64,000 nucleotides of DNA from contig NZ_LT593974.1 in NCBI RefSeq assembly GCF_900086985.1, forward strand, positions 3,410,001-3,474,000, read 5' to 3'. The translations under genes were made by a program, and so were the position numbers. Shown here piece by piece: positions 36,144-45,171 of this stretch. The notes beneath the pieces were generated by a model. The model did no database searches and was not told the origin of the DNA. It saw nothing but the letters and a program-made list of their open reading frames with translations. The first letter of the stretch is position 1. The number at the start of each line of letters is the position of its first letter. Source of the DNA: Halomonas sp. HL-93. Its GTDB lineage: Bacteria; Pseudomonadota; Gammaproteobacteria; Pseudomonadales; Halomonadaceae.

Positions 36144-36380
36144 ATGAAGAAGATTGAAGTTCTGGGTACTGGCTGCAAGAAATGTGTCAACACTGCCGAA
36201 CAGATTCAGAGCGTCGCTGACCATCTAGGTATTGAGGTCACGGTTGAAAAAGTCACCGATCCGGGGACCATCATGAGCTATAAAGTCATGTCGACGCCAG
36301 GCGTGGCTATCGACGGCAAGCTCGTGCACAGTGGTAGCGTTCCAAATCACGACAAGATCGAGACCCTGTTAAAGAATTAA
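36144..36380 (+). CDS. CxxC mini-thioredoxin (TM0996/MTH895 type)
   Basis: A 78-residue thioredoxin/glutaredoxin-like protein with the active site GTGCKKCVN (Cys11, Cys14) and the cis-Pro loop MSTPGVAIDGKLV. The small redox-active disulfide family usually lies beside DUF318 permeases, as here. It probably reduces a cysteine pair in the permease or its substrate. AGAGGAG precedes the start. Confidence 0.88.
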   Translation: MKKIEVLGTGCKKCVNTAEQIQSVADHLGIEVTVEKVTDPGTIMSYKVMSTPGVAIDGKLVHSGSVPNHDKIETLLKN

Positions 36381-36427
36381 TTCAAGCATATCAATACCCC
36401 GGTAATAACGCTTTATCGGGGTAGTTT

Positions 36428-36570
36428 AGGCCTTGTCTGAAAAGTCGGCGAGCGAAGGCCAGACAAGGCAAAAATCGGCGAAAAGACGGAGTTTACGTAG
36501 TGTAAATGAGTACTTTGAGCTGATTTTTAACGCCGTATGGTCGAGCGCAGCCAGTTTTCAGACAGAGCCT
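36428..36570. repeat. MITE-like element with terminal inverted repeats
   Basis: A 143-bp non-coding element. Its ends AGGCCTTGTCTGAAAA and TTTTCAGACAGAGCCT are inverted repeats of each other with two mismatches, continuing into partial inner pairing (GGCGAGCG / GAGCGCAGCC). It looks like a miniature element mobilised by a transposase elsewhere. No second copy was seen in the window. The remaining gap to 36655 shows nothing recognisable. Confidence 0.65.
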
Positions 36571-36655
36571 AACTCCGGGCAGTAAACGCCAGGCAACCTT
36601 AGGGATGCCGCTATCCGCGGAGCTTGTGAAGCCGATTCTGACTGCGGGTCATATT

Positions 36656-38095
36656 TCATTCGATGACGGCGGCCGCAGTGCCAGTGTGCGTCTCAGCGCC
36701 AAGTAATGTCTGTGCCATGGCATGACCATTATCGATACAGTCTCCTACACTGATGCCATCACGCCAGTTCCCTATCAAATGAAGATCTGCGCACGTCTGC
36801 GCAATTTGATCGATTTTGGCTATCCGCGCTAAATGCCCAATGTCGTACTGCGGAATCGCTTGCGACCACCGCGCGACTTTCGTAAAGACCGGCTGTGCGT
36901 CGATATCGAGCAGCTGGCTGATGTCTGAGCTGACAGTGTTCACTAACTGTTCATCTGACTGGTCGCTAACCGCCGGGTTTCTGCGACCACCTATAAAACA
37001 AGTAAAAAGCACGTGTCCTTTGGGCGCGCGTTGCGGAAAAAGAGTGGAAGAGAACAAGACACCCAGAGTGTGCTTTTTTTCTTTGCTGGGAATAAGCATG
37101 CCGAAGCCATCCAGCGGGTGTTTAACAGCACGTTCGGGATACCCCAGTACGACGGCGGCAAGTGGTGGGTAGACAATGCTTTCCAACTCTGACTGAAGCT
37201 CAGCGTTTACGTTGCTCAGGAGCGACCCACTGACGCTTGCGGGTGTTGTCAGTATTAGCTTATGACCAGCAAAAGCCTGCCCCTTCTGATCGACGGCATG
37301 CCATGTGTGATTCTCGCGATTGATCTTTTCCACTCGGCTTCCGGTCACGAGACGAACGTTGGGCAGCCGCTCCAGCTCATGTCTGATGCCATTGGTCAAG
37401 GTAGACAGCCCTCCTGGGAAGCTAACAAGCTTGCCACGCCACTCCTCAGGGAAACCAACCTCATGATCTTTAGCGCGCTTTTTTTTGCTGTTGCGCATTT
37501 GAGCTATTCCGCCACGCAGCAATGATCCGTGTGCTTGCTCAAGGTAATAAAGGCGAGGGAAAGCAGCTTTCGCTGACAGGCGCTCTGGCGCACCTGCATA
37601 GACGCCAGAGACAAACGGGTCTACAAAGTGACTGAGAATATTTTGCCCAAGGCGTCTTCGCACGAAGGCGGCAAGTGTTTCTTCATGCGACGCTGGTTTT
37701 CGGAAAGGTTCCGTAAGCAAGTGGCGCCAGCCTTCAAATCCTATAAGCGGACTTTTTAACGCAGACTTAAGGCCATCAGGCAGCGCAATGAGTTTTCCGT
37801 CCTTGACGACGTAACGCTTCCGACTGGCTTCTGGCGGAAAGATGGCTTTTTCCGTTAGGTTCAGTGAATTTATCAGCTTATATAACGAGGGCTTTGCCAT
37901 CAGCGTATTAGGGCCGAGTTCCATGTGCCATGCCTGCTCAGTCACTGACCGTATATTCCCCCCCAATTGTTCGTCAGCCTCAACCAGAGTCACGGATTTA
38001 TTGTGGCGACCGAGCTCAAGAGCTAGCGAGAGCCCGGTTATACCTCCCCCAATAATCAGAAACGATTGTTCTCCGTCCTGTGTGACACCTTGCAT
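36656..38095 (-). CDS. hemY: Protoporphyrinogen oxidase, oxygen-dependent FAD type
   Basis: A 479-residue flavoprotein of the HemY/PPOX amine-oxidase fold that oxidises protoporphyrinogen IX to protoporphyrin IX before heme insertion. The FAD motif LIIGGGITGLSLALELGRH is at residues 12-30. The GPNTLMAKP and FVDPFVSGVYAGAPERLSAKAAFPRL blocks and the C-terminal LIGNWRDGISVGDCIDNG are typical. It lies alone, away from other heme genes, so it may be an accessory copy. A SLAC1-type gene follows upstream on the same strand. Confidence 0.87.
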   Translation of the reverse strand: MQGVTQDGEQSFLIIGGGITGLSLALELGRHNKSVTLVEADEQLGGNIRSVTEQAWHMELGPNTLMAKPSLYKLINSLNLTEKAIFPPEASRKRYVVKDGKLIALPDGLKSALKSPLIGFEGWRHLLTEPFRKPASHEETLAAFVRRRLGQNILSHFVDPFVSGVYAGAPERLSAKAAFPRLYYLEQAHGSLLRGGIAQMRNSKKKRAKDHEVGFPEEWRGKLVSFPGGLSTLTNGIRHELERLPNVRLVTGSRVEKINRENHTWHAVDQKGQAFAGHKLILTTPASVSGSLLSNVNAELQSELESIVYPPLAAVVLGYPERAVKHPLDGFGMLIPSKEKKHTLGVLFSSTLFPQRAPKGHVLFTCFIGGRRNPAVSDQSDEQLVNTVSSDISQLLDIDAQPVFTKVARWSQAIPQYDIGHLARIAKIDQIAQTCADLHLIGNWRDGISVGDCIDNGHAMAQTLLGAETHTGTAAAVIE

Positions 38096-38136
38096 AAAAA
38101 CCCTTAAGCAATATCAAAATTTCGAACGTTTAAGGC

Positions 38137-39099
38137 TTAATCCTGAATACAGATCGCCTGTGCCCTTACGGCTTGGGCCGTCTTGATAACCAGAATGCCG
38201 ATCAGACCCGTCAATAGTCCCAGAAGACCCACGCTCAGGCCCTTGAAGAACGGCAGCTGCAACTGTTCATACATCAAAAAGCTAGCAATGGTAATCGCCG
38301 CCATGGGGAACGAATACGCCCACCAAGACAGGAAAAATTCCAGCTTTAGAAACCGTCTTGTCTGTGTCAGTAACATCAGCGTCATGAACAGAGCGAAGTA
38401 ATAGAGAATGCGACCCAAGGGATTGATTTCTCCCACCAGTTGAAACCATGAGATGAACCCAACAGCCGGCGGTGCAATCAGGATGAACAACGTAGGCAAA
38501 AGCTTCGACGGCAAGGGCTGGTGAAAGAACATTCGGTAGAAAATGATGGTCAGCAGTACCACCCAGAAAACCAACCCGATGCTGAAGAAAAACCAGGAGA
38601 TTTCCATAGAAGCATGCTGCGCACCTGCAATGGGTACAAGAATGTTGCCTACGATAGGGATAAACCAGGCCGGATTGATGTGAGCAATTTCAAAGTGAGT
38701 CTGGTGCAACCAAGCAGAGAGAACATAAAGCGTGAAGCCGAGGTGAAGGACCACGCCGACACTCCACAACGTAAAGGACACGGCGTTGCTGTATGGTAAA
38801 AGCGCAATGCTCAATAAAATCAGACCAATGGATATAGTGGGGAAAAAGTTAACTTTTACCGGATGAGCAAATTCGGCTTTAACCTGACCGGGATATTTCA
38901 ACGCCTTGGTTAGATAGAGCACCAGCAAAACAACAAATGTGACTCCCGTCAGGCCAAGTAATATCGGACTGAATTTTACAGAAAGACCCAGCAAGTCCTC
39001 CGCCCGGTGCCAAGCAATGGTGAACCCAGTCATTCCCATCACAGTGGCAAACCAGGAAATGGGGAAGTTCTGCAGTCGTGAAGGACGCACCTTGGTCAT
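38137..39099 (-). CDS. SLAC1/TehA family anion channel or exporter
   Basis: A membrane protein of about 320 residues with ten hydrophobic segments. The start NFPISWFATVMGMTGFTIAWHRA and HINPAWFIPIVGNILVPIAG are diagnostic of the TehA/SLAC1 (C4-dicarboxylate/tellurite/sulfite) family. In bacteria members include sulfite exporters and tellurite-resistance proteins. Given the nearby sulfide genes, sulfite export is an attractive but unproven role. The ATG at 39099 has GGAG 8 bp upstream. Confidence 0.85.
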   Translation of the reverse strand: MTKVRPSRLQNFPISWFATVMGMTGFTIAWHRAEDLLGLSVKFSPILLGLTGVTFVVLLVLYLTKALKYPGQVKAEFAHPVKVNFFPTISIGLILLSIALLPYSNAVSFTLWSVGVVLHLGFTLYVLSAWLHQTHFEIAHINPAWFIPIVGNILVPIAGAQHASMEISWFFFSIGLVFWVVLLTIIFYRMFFHQPLPSKLLPTLFILIAPPAVGFISWFQLVGEINPLGRILYYFALFMTLMLLTQTRRFLKLEFFLSWWAYSFPMAAITIASFLMYEQLQLPFFKGLSVGLLGLLTGLIGILVIKTAQAVRAQAICIQD

Positions 39100-39249
39100 C
39101 AATTCATCTCCTCTGGTCACATAGCCCGGGCTTGCTCATAGACATGTTTGGGTGTTTGATGGTGGGAATACCCTGCTTTGATCTACTGAAACAACGCGCT
39201 GATAAACCAGGTCGATTTAGATAAAGCGTTCGGTAGTTGAAACATGCCC

Positions 39250-40716
39250 TTAATCGCCTGGACCACACTCCATGCAACGTTCAGTAATGGCAGGCCCCTG
39301 TCGAAGATTTGCTTGTAAATCGTGTAATCCTGACCTTAATCCCTCTTCAAGTACCGGATGGTAAAAGGGCATTGCAAGCATCTGGCTGACGGTTAACTTC
39401 TGTTCCAGTGACCAGGCGAGTAAGTGGGCCATGTGCTCAACCTGCGGACCGAAGAGCTCAGCTCCCAGGAACTGCCCGCTGCCGTGCTCTGCATAGAGCT
39501 CGAAATAACCCATATTTTCACCCATAACCAGTGCCCGCCCTTGATCAGCAAAGGAAACGTTGCCTTCAGCGATGCAGCCACAGCCGCCATAGCGCTTGTC
39601 TAGCGTATCGCGACTCTCACCAACGATCGCCATCTGGGGTTCGGTAAACACAATCGCAAGGGGAGCGTTGCGCTGTCCCACTTGCACATCATCCAGAAAA
39701 GCGGCGTTTCGGCCTGCGATTTTTCCTTCTGTAATGGCCTCGTGTAGAAGAGGTGCCGACTGATTTGCATCACCAGCGATAAATATATGGCTCGGGGCGC
39801 TCTGTACATCTAGGCATTGCAGAGTGAAACGATTGAATTCTGGCACGCCGTGCTCATTCAGCTTGAGCCCGGCCTGCCTGATATCTAACTGATCCAGGTT
39901 TGGCCGACGCCCGGTTGCGGCAAGGACATAATCGAATGTTTCGGCGAGTTTTTGCCGACTTTCACGTTCATAAAACGTAATGGCAACGTTGCTTTCCCTG
40001 CGTTCAATGCTGTCAAGTGAGGCATCAGCATCCAGATACAGCTCGCGATTAAATGTCTCGTCTGCCAGCTGGCGCAATTTTTCAGATTGAAAAGGCCCAA
40101 TGACACCGCCAACGCCAAACGTGCGGGTTCTAACCCCTAACCGACTAAGCGCTTGACCGAGTTCCATGCCAATGACACCGGGACCCACAATAGCGACCGA
40201 TTCAGGCAGCGTATTCCAATTAAACACATCATCATTGGTGATTAGCCGATCGCCAGCGCCTTCCAATAGCTTCGGCCATGTGGGCCGCGACCCCGTGGCA
40301 ATGATGATGGCTTCTGCCGTAAGCTTGGTATGGTCACCAATCATCAGCGTATGTGGATCAATAAAACGTGCGTGACCATGCAATTGGTGAGACGCCGGAA
40401 TCGTTTTCATTGATTTCAGTACATTACCTACGAAATGATCGCGCTCGTGTTTGACTCTTGCCATCACCGCTTGGCCATTGACTCCTACCTCGTTAACAGT
40501 GATCCCAAACATGTCAGCTTTACGTGCGGCATGTGCCGCATTGGCGGCGGCAATGAGTAGCTTTGAGGGCATACATCCCACGCGGGCGCAGGTCGTGCCA
40601 TAGTTGCCGGCTTCTATCAGCACGACATCGTCGGTATGCTTGCGCGCGGCGTGCCAAGCGCTAAGCCCGGCACTCCCAGCTCCGATAATGGCTATCTTGA
40701 CGTCTCGCTGCTGCAT
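39250..40716 (-). CDS. Dihydrolipoyl dehydrogenase-like disulfide reductase with C-terminal CxxC
   Basis: A 488-residue class I pyridine nucleotide-disulfide oxidoreductase. The FAD site is IGAGSAGLSA, the active disulfide GTTCARVGCMPSK (Cys43, Cys48), the NAD site VGPGVIGMELGQAL and the dimer-interface FYHPVLEEGL (catalytic His). It ends in CMEC (Cys481, Cys484), four residues from the C terminus, recalling the C-terminal cysteine pair of mercuric reductase. No lipoyl-complex genes are nearby. It lies 11 bp after the SulP gene in the sulfur cluster, so a low-molecular-weight disulfide, polysulfide or metal substrate is likelier than lipoamide. Confidence 0.83.
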   Translation of the reverse strand: MQQRDVKIAIIGAGSAGLSAWHAARKHTDDVVLIEAGNYGTTCARVGCMPSKLLIAAANAAHAARKADMFGITVNEVGVNGQAVMARVKHERDHFVGNVLKSMKTIPASHQLHGHARFIDPHTLMIGDHTKLTAEAIIIATGSRPTWPKLLEGAGDRLITNDDVFNWNTLPESVAIVGPGVIGMELGQALSRLGVRTRTFGVGGVIGPFQSEKLRQLADETFNRELYLDADASLDSIERRESNVAITFYERESRQKLAETFDYVLAATGRRPNLDQLDIRQAGLKLNEHGVPEFNRFTLQCLDVQSAPSHIFIAGDANQSAPLLHEAITEGKIAGRNAAFLDDVQVGQRNAPLAIVFTEPQMAIVGESRDTLDKRYGGCGCIAEGNVSFADQGRALVMGENMGYFELYAEHGSGQFLGAELFGPQVEHMAHLLAWSLEQKLTVSQMLAMPFYHPVLEEGLRSGLHDLQANLRQGPAITERCMECGPGD

Positions 40717-40727
40717 ACCAATATCTC

Positions 40728-42473
40728 CTAAGCTTTGCTTGGCAAGGATGGCGCGATGTGCTCACTTGGTTGGGCAAGCGCCAGCCAAGCATCAAAGGTG
40801 GTAAAAAACACTTGCCCAGTTAACTCCTGACAAAAATGCGTGTGTTTTAATCGATCCATTACTGGGCCTTTTACCTCTGCCAGGTGCAGCGTGGCTCCAG
40901 CATCTTTCAACCGCGTGTTGATCGCTTCTAAACTTTCAAGCGCTGATGCGTCAATCAAGTTAACTGCCTGACATGTAAGCACTATGTGCTTTAACCATGG
41001 AGAGCGAGCAGCCAACGCCAATACGGTGTCTTCCAGGTAGCGGGCATTGGCAAAGTATAGGCTTTCATCAATGCGCAGTAGCGCTACGCACTTGTTAGTT
41101 TCGACCTGATGTCGCTTGACGTTACGGAAGTGCTCTGTGCCTGGCACACGACCGATGACAGCGCTATGGGGCTGGCTGGTGCGGTACAAATGAAGCCCCA
41201 GAGACAGCATTACACCGCTGGTAATACCGACTTCAACGCTGTGCAACAAAGTAAGCAACAGGGTAGCCAACATAGCCACACCGTCGCTGCGGGAGTATTG
41301 CCAGGTACGCTTAACGGCAGGTAAGTCAATCAGCGTGCCGACCGCCACAATGATAGTGGCCGCCAAGGTTGCTCTGGGCAAAAACGCCAGCAGGTCAGTT
41401 AGCAGTAACGTGGAAAGCATGATGCCAAATGCTGTGAACGCACCTGCCATCGGCGTTGCCGCGCCTGCTTCAAAATTGACGACCGAACGTGAAAAACCGC
41501 CAGATACTGGCGAGCCACCACTCACCCCTGCTCCTACATTAGCCATTCCCAAGGCAATCAACTCTTTGTTGGGATCGATACGCTGGCGCCGTTTAGCCGC
41601 CAGAGTTTGCGCGACTGACACCGATTCAACAAAGCCCACCAGGCTAATCAGAAGTGCTGCGGGTAGTAACCCAAACCAGAGTGATGAATTTAGGCTGGGA
41701 AGCGCAATGTCAGGCAAGCCGCTGGGCACAGCGCCCACCAGATCGACACCACGCTCTTTAACGTCTAATCCCCAGGCAAGCAACGTCGTGACAACCACCG
41801 CTGAGATGGGTGCAGCTTTCACGACAAGGCCAGCAGTGCTGGCAGACATGCCAATAGCTGTCAGCCATTTGTTTAATCGCTTGCGGCTCACCAGCAGAAA
41901 GCCCCATACACCCAAGCCGATCAACAGAGTCGTCATATTTACCTGATGCCACTGACCCAGTAGCGCCCCAAGCAGGTCGATAACGTTATGGCCTGATGCC
42001 TCAACACCTAAAATGTGCTTTAGCTGGCTTATAGCAATCAGAATACCCGACGCCGTGATGAACCCTGAAATCACTGGGTGGCTTAAGAAGTTGACCAAAA
42101 AGCCCAGCCGAAGAACGCCCATGGCAATTAAGATCAGTCCCGATAGTACGGCCAAAACTAGCGCAGCTCCGATATAATCTGGACTGCCAGGGCTAGCAAA
42201 ACCACTTAACGCCGATGCGGTCATGAGCGCCGCCACGGCCACTGGCCCTACGGCTAAGCTAGCGCTAGTGCCAAAGATGGCGTACAGCACCAATGGAAGC
42301 ATGCTGGCATAGAGCCCCATCTCGGCAGGAAGCCCAGCTAATAAGGCATAAGCCAGCGCCTGGGGCACCAGCATTAGTGTCACAATAACCGCTGCCAACA
42401 CATCCCGAGAAAACAGCTCCCGGTTATAGCGACGTAGCCAACCAACCAGCGGCACCCAACGCTCAATAATCAT
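40728..42473 (-). CDS. SulP family anion transporter with STAS domain
   Basis: A 581-residue permease: about twelve hydrophobic segments (LMLVPQALAYALLAGLP is the first signature), then a STAS domain from about residue 440 (CVALLRIDESLYFANARYLEDTV; LIDASALESLEAINTRL). SulP members carry sulfate or bicarbonate. Next to sulfide-oxidation genes it probably moves sulfate or another sulfur anion. Confidence 0.9.
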   Translation of the reverse strand: MIIERWVPLVGWLRRYNRELFSRDVLAAVIVTLMLVPQALAYALLAGLPAEMGLYASMLPLVLYAIFGTSASLAVGPVAVAALMTASALSGFASPGSPDYIGAALVLAVLSGLILIAMGVLRLGFLVNFLSHPVISGFITASGILIAISQLKHILGVEASGHNVIDLLGALLGQWHQVNMTTLLIGLGVWGFLLVSRKRLNKWLTAIGMSASTAGLVVKAAPISAVVVTTLLAWGLDVKERGVDLVGAVPSGLPDIALPSLNSSLWFGLLPAALLISLVGFVESVSVAQTLAAKRRQRIDPNKELIALGMANVGAGVSGGSPVSGGFSRSVVNFEAGAATPMAGAFTAFGIMLSTLLLTDLLAFLPRATLAATIIVAVGTLIDLPAVKRTWQYSRSDGVAMLATLLLTLLHSVEVGITSGVMLSLGLHLYRTSQPHSAVIGRVPGTEHFRNVKRHQVETNKCVALLRIDESLYFANARYLEDTVLALAARSPWLKHIVLTCQAVNLIDASALESLEAINTRLKDAGATLHLAEVKGPVMDRLKHTHFCQELTGQVFFTTFDAWLALAQPSEHIAPSLPSKA

Positions 42474-42526
42474 GGGTCTTATCCGTTTGCCGATTCAAAC
42501 TGATGGCGACGAGCATCGTCGCCCTA

Positions 42527-42955
42527 TTAAGCGTTCTGATCTTCAAGCCCTTGTCGATGCTCTTCCAAATCAAAGCCTGCTGATTTTGCAGCATTAAACA
42601 GCTCAGCAAGGTCGCACTGTTCGCTGTGGCGCTTAGCGTAGGCCCATAGATGAGTCGCACGCTTTCCCGTTCGGCAGAATGCCAAAATAGGCCGCGGGAG
42701 CCGCTGCATTGCATCAGCAAAGGCGGCTACATCTGCTTGGCTGTAGTCACCGGGTGTGACGGGAATATGCACCCACTGAAGGCCAATATCCGCGGCTTTT
42801 TTACGGTAGGCATCTTCATCAGGAAACTCAGCGCTTTCTCCAGGTTTGCAGTTACAAATCACCGTTTTGAAGCCATTTGCTTTAACTTGCTCAAGCTCTT
42901 CTACCGTGAGCGCTGAGGTAATCTCGATATCCGTTTCTAAAGGCTGTGTTTGCAT
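42527..42955 (-). CDS. DUF442 (TIGR01244) phosphatase-like/sulfurtransferase protein
   Basis: A 142-residue protein with the DUF442 pattern: ITSALTVEELEQVKANGFKTVICN, HIPVTPGDYSQADVAAF and the cysteine loop AFCRTGKRATHLW. In other bacteria this domain is fused to, or adjacent to, a persulfide-dioxygenase-type MBL domain (Blh). Here the two are neighbours 27 bp apart, so it likely acts on persulfide sulfur. Confidence 0.82.
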   Translation of the reverse strand: MQTQPLETDIEITSALTVEELEQVKANGFKTVICNCKPGESAEFPDEDAYRKKAADIGLQWVHIPVTPGDYSQADVAAFADAMQRLPRPILAFCRTGKRATHLWAYAKRHSEQCDLAELFNAAKSAGFDLEEHRQGLEDQNA

Positions 42956-42982
42956 GATGTGGCTCCTTCGACAGTAGACAAC

Positions 42983-43891
42983 TTAATCCCAGGCGGCGCC
43001 TTCCAAGGCATTCAGTGGGATCTTTAGATAGCGCTTACCGTTAGCTTCCGGCTCAGGCAGACGCCCGCCTCGCGTATTGACTTGCAGGGCGTGCAAAATC
43101 AGCTTGGGCATAGGTAGTTCGCTATCACGCTGGTGGCGTAGAGAGATGTAATCCGTTTCACTCATATTGACCAAGTGAGGGTTACTTCCAAGCTGCTCAG
43201 CGACGGTGCTTTCCCACTGCGGCTCGCGGTCATCGGGCATATAGTCATGGCCGGTGAATAGCCTGGTATCAGCGGGTAGCGCTAGAATCTGCTGGATGGA
43301 GTGCCATAGCACTCTTGCATCGCCACCGGGGAAATCTGCTCGTGCAGTGCCAAAGTCTGGCTGGAACAGGGTGTCGTGCACGAAGGCCGTATCACCAATC
43401 ACGTAAGTAATTGATGCCAACGTATGGCCAGGCGAATAAAGCACGCGAGCATCCAGTTCACCAATCTTAAAAGTGTCGCCCTCGTTAAACAGTCTATCCC
43501 ACTGACGGCCATCGGTCGGCATCTCTGGCCAGTGATAGATATCTTTCCATAGCGCCTGCACTTTGGTGACCTGTTGACCAATCGCCGTGGACGCGCCGGT
43601 TTGTTGCTTTAAATAATGAGCCGCAGAAAAGTGATCCGCGTGAGGGTGAGTATCGAGAATCCACACCACCGACAAGCCCTCTCTTTTGACGTAGGCCAGT
43701 AGCTCATCGGCGTGGTGTGTGGCCGTCGCGCCGGACTTTTCGTCATAATCCAACACAGGGTCGATAATTGCGCACTGCTTGGTGTCAGGGTCACTCACCA
43801 CATACTGGATGCTAAAGGTACGCGGATCGAAGAAACCGGCCACATCCGGTGTGCCTACGCCGGTATGCTTTGAAAGTGCAAAAGTGTTCAT
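42983..43891 (-). CDS. MBL-fold protein, persulfide dioxygenase/Blh type
   Basis: A 302-residue metallo-beta-lactamase-fold protein. Metal motifs are LDTHPHADHFSAAHYL (HxHxDH, about residue 82), SPGHTLASITYVIGD and FTGHDY. The long insert with FQPDFGTARADFPGGDARVLW is typical of the Blh/ETHE1-like group, which oxidises glutathione persulfide to sulfite. A strong AGGAGG site precedes it. It lies between the DUF442 and peroxiredoxin genes on the same strand. Confidence 0.87.
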   Translation of the reverse strand: MNTFALSKHTGVGTPDVAGFFDPRTFSIQYVVSDPDTKQCAIIDPVLDYDEKSGATATHHADELLAYVKREGLSVVWILDTHPHADHFSAAHYLKQQTGASTAIGQQVTKVQALWKDIYHWPEMPTDGRQWDRLFNEGDTFKIGELDARVLYSPGHTLASITYVIGDTAFVHDTLFQPDFGTARADFPGGDARVLWHSIQQILALPADTRLFTGHDYMPDDREPQWESTVAEQLGSNPHLVNMSETDYISLRHQRDSELPMPKLILHALQVNTRGGRLPEPEANGKRYLKIPLNALEGAAWD

Positions 43892-43941
43892 TTCGTTTCC
43901 TCCTATAAGGTGAGCTGTTCAAACCTGGCGAGCGGCGACAA

Positions 43942-44589
43942 TTAAAGTGTCTTTTTGCAGAAGTACCAGTCGGTGTAGTCATACCCTTTCGATTGGCGGG
44001 CCTCCGCATCTTCACAGGTGTGAGGTGGCGGCACGATGACAGGCTGCCCGGGTAGCCAGGCTTCCGGTGTTGCAACGCCATGTTCATCGCTGGTTTGTAA
44101 TGATTTAACCAGCCGCAACACCTCTTCTACCGACCGACCGTTCGTCATGGGGTAGTACAGCATGGCCCGCAGAATACCTTCTGGATCAATCACAAAAGTC
44201 GCGCGTACCGCTGCTGTATCACTGGCACCTGGCTGAATCATGCCGTAGGCGTGCGCCACCTTCATATTGAGATCCGCAATAATCGGGAAGGTAATCTCAA
44301 CACCGAAGTTATCTTTAATGCTGCGTGTCCAGGCGATATGCGAGTGGATGCTATCGATTGATAGGCCTAATAGCTCTGCATTGACCTCTTTGAACTGTTC
44401 CGTGTAGTTGGCAAACGCTGAAAACTCCGTGGTGCACACCGGGGTGAAGTCCGAAGGATGGGCAAATAACACCAGCCACTTTCCTTGATAGTCGCTGAGC
44501 GATTTTTCTCCATGGGTCGTTTTTGCGGTGAACGCTGGCGCCGGGCGGTTAATTTGCGGCATTACTGGCTGGAAGGTTTCGTTAGGCAT
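43942..44589 (-). CDS. 1-Cys peroxiredoxin (Prx6 type)
   Basis: A 215-residue peroxide or persulfide-reducing enzyme. The peroxidatic cysteine is in LFAHPSDFTPVCTTEFSAFA, and the PVMPQINRPAPAFTAKTTHG start and C-terminal YPMTNGRSVEEVLRLVKSLQ arm are those of Prx6-like enzymes. A further Cys in HTCEDAEARQSKGYDYTDWYFC could resolve the intermediate. It is first of the minus-strand sulfur genes and divergent from the SQR-like gene. Confidence 0.9.
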   Translation of the reverse strand: MPNETFQPVMPQINRPAPAFTAKTTHGEKSLSDYQGKWLVLFAHPSDFTPVCTTEFSAFANYTEQFKEVNAELLGLSIDSIHSHIAWTRSIKDNFGVEITFPIIADLNMKVAHAYGMIQPGASDTAAVRATFVIDPEGILRAMLYYPMTNGRSVEEVLRLVKSLQTSDEHGVATPEAWLPGQPVIVPPPHTCEDAEARQSKGYDYTDWYFCKKTL

Positions 44590-45171
44590 GCTGAGCTCCT
44601 GAAGGGTGAAAGATTAACAGGAATAACGATAGCTCTTTTTGTTATAACTAGCAAATAGTGTGACGTAATAAGCCTGATAGGGAGGCCAATGGTCGGTACA
44701 ACCTCACTCACTCGAAAGTAACTCGTCGTGTTTTTATGTGAAGCTTGGTGAGCATACACAAGGGTCTGATGAGCCCTTTTCTCTTTGCCCTTGCGGTACG
44801 GATCCAGAATGGAAGCTAGAACGGTGGAGCGACCCTGCACCGGAAAAAGTGCTTAACCCTCATTCCTCATAATCGGGTATGTCGTTCATACGGTTAGAGT
44901 GGACTGAGAACCTCTTGCACTTAAGAGCTTCGAGAAAATTTAAAAAATTAATAAATTACAACTACTTATTTCATCATGGCACCTTGACCGACACGTATTT
45001 TAGCTAAAATTTATGTACACCTTTCCCTCCTATTTATCTCTGACCAACCTTCAGATTAGATTTTTAAGGCGCTTATAGGACGAAGTAGGTATTGCGTCTT
45101 TCTATGCATTGGACATAATAGAATAACGTTATTCTTAAAAAATATAGAAAGGTTGCGCCATAGGAGACGTC
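44590..45171. other. 582-bp divergent control region, peroxiredoxin/SQR
   Basis: No convincing gene. The stretch 44930-45060 is strongly AT-rich. It holds GAATAACG at 44621-44628, 32 bp upstream of the peroxiredoxin start, which matches half of the 16-bp palindrome near the SQR start, so one regulator may control both directions. A short minus-strand frame inside (44562-44840) resembles nothing I know. Confidence 0.5.
45120..45135. promoter_or_regulatory. Perfect 16-bp palindrome before the SQR-like gene
   Basis: AGAATAACGTTATTCT is a perfect dyad centred about 44 bp before the ATG. Its GAATA/TATTC arms resemble operators of sulfide-responsive ArsR-family repressors (BigR/SqrR/YgaV type). 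No such repressor gene is in the window. Confidence 0.55.

Noticed and set aside
44562..44840. A 92-codon minus-strand frame upstream of the peroxiredoxin gene
   Set aside because: It overlaps the peroxiredoxin start, has no ribosome site and matches no family I know.
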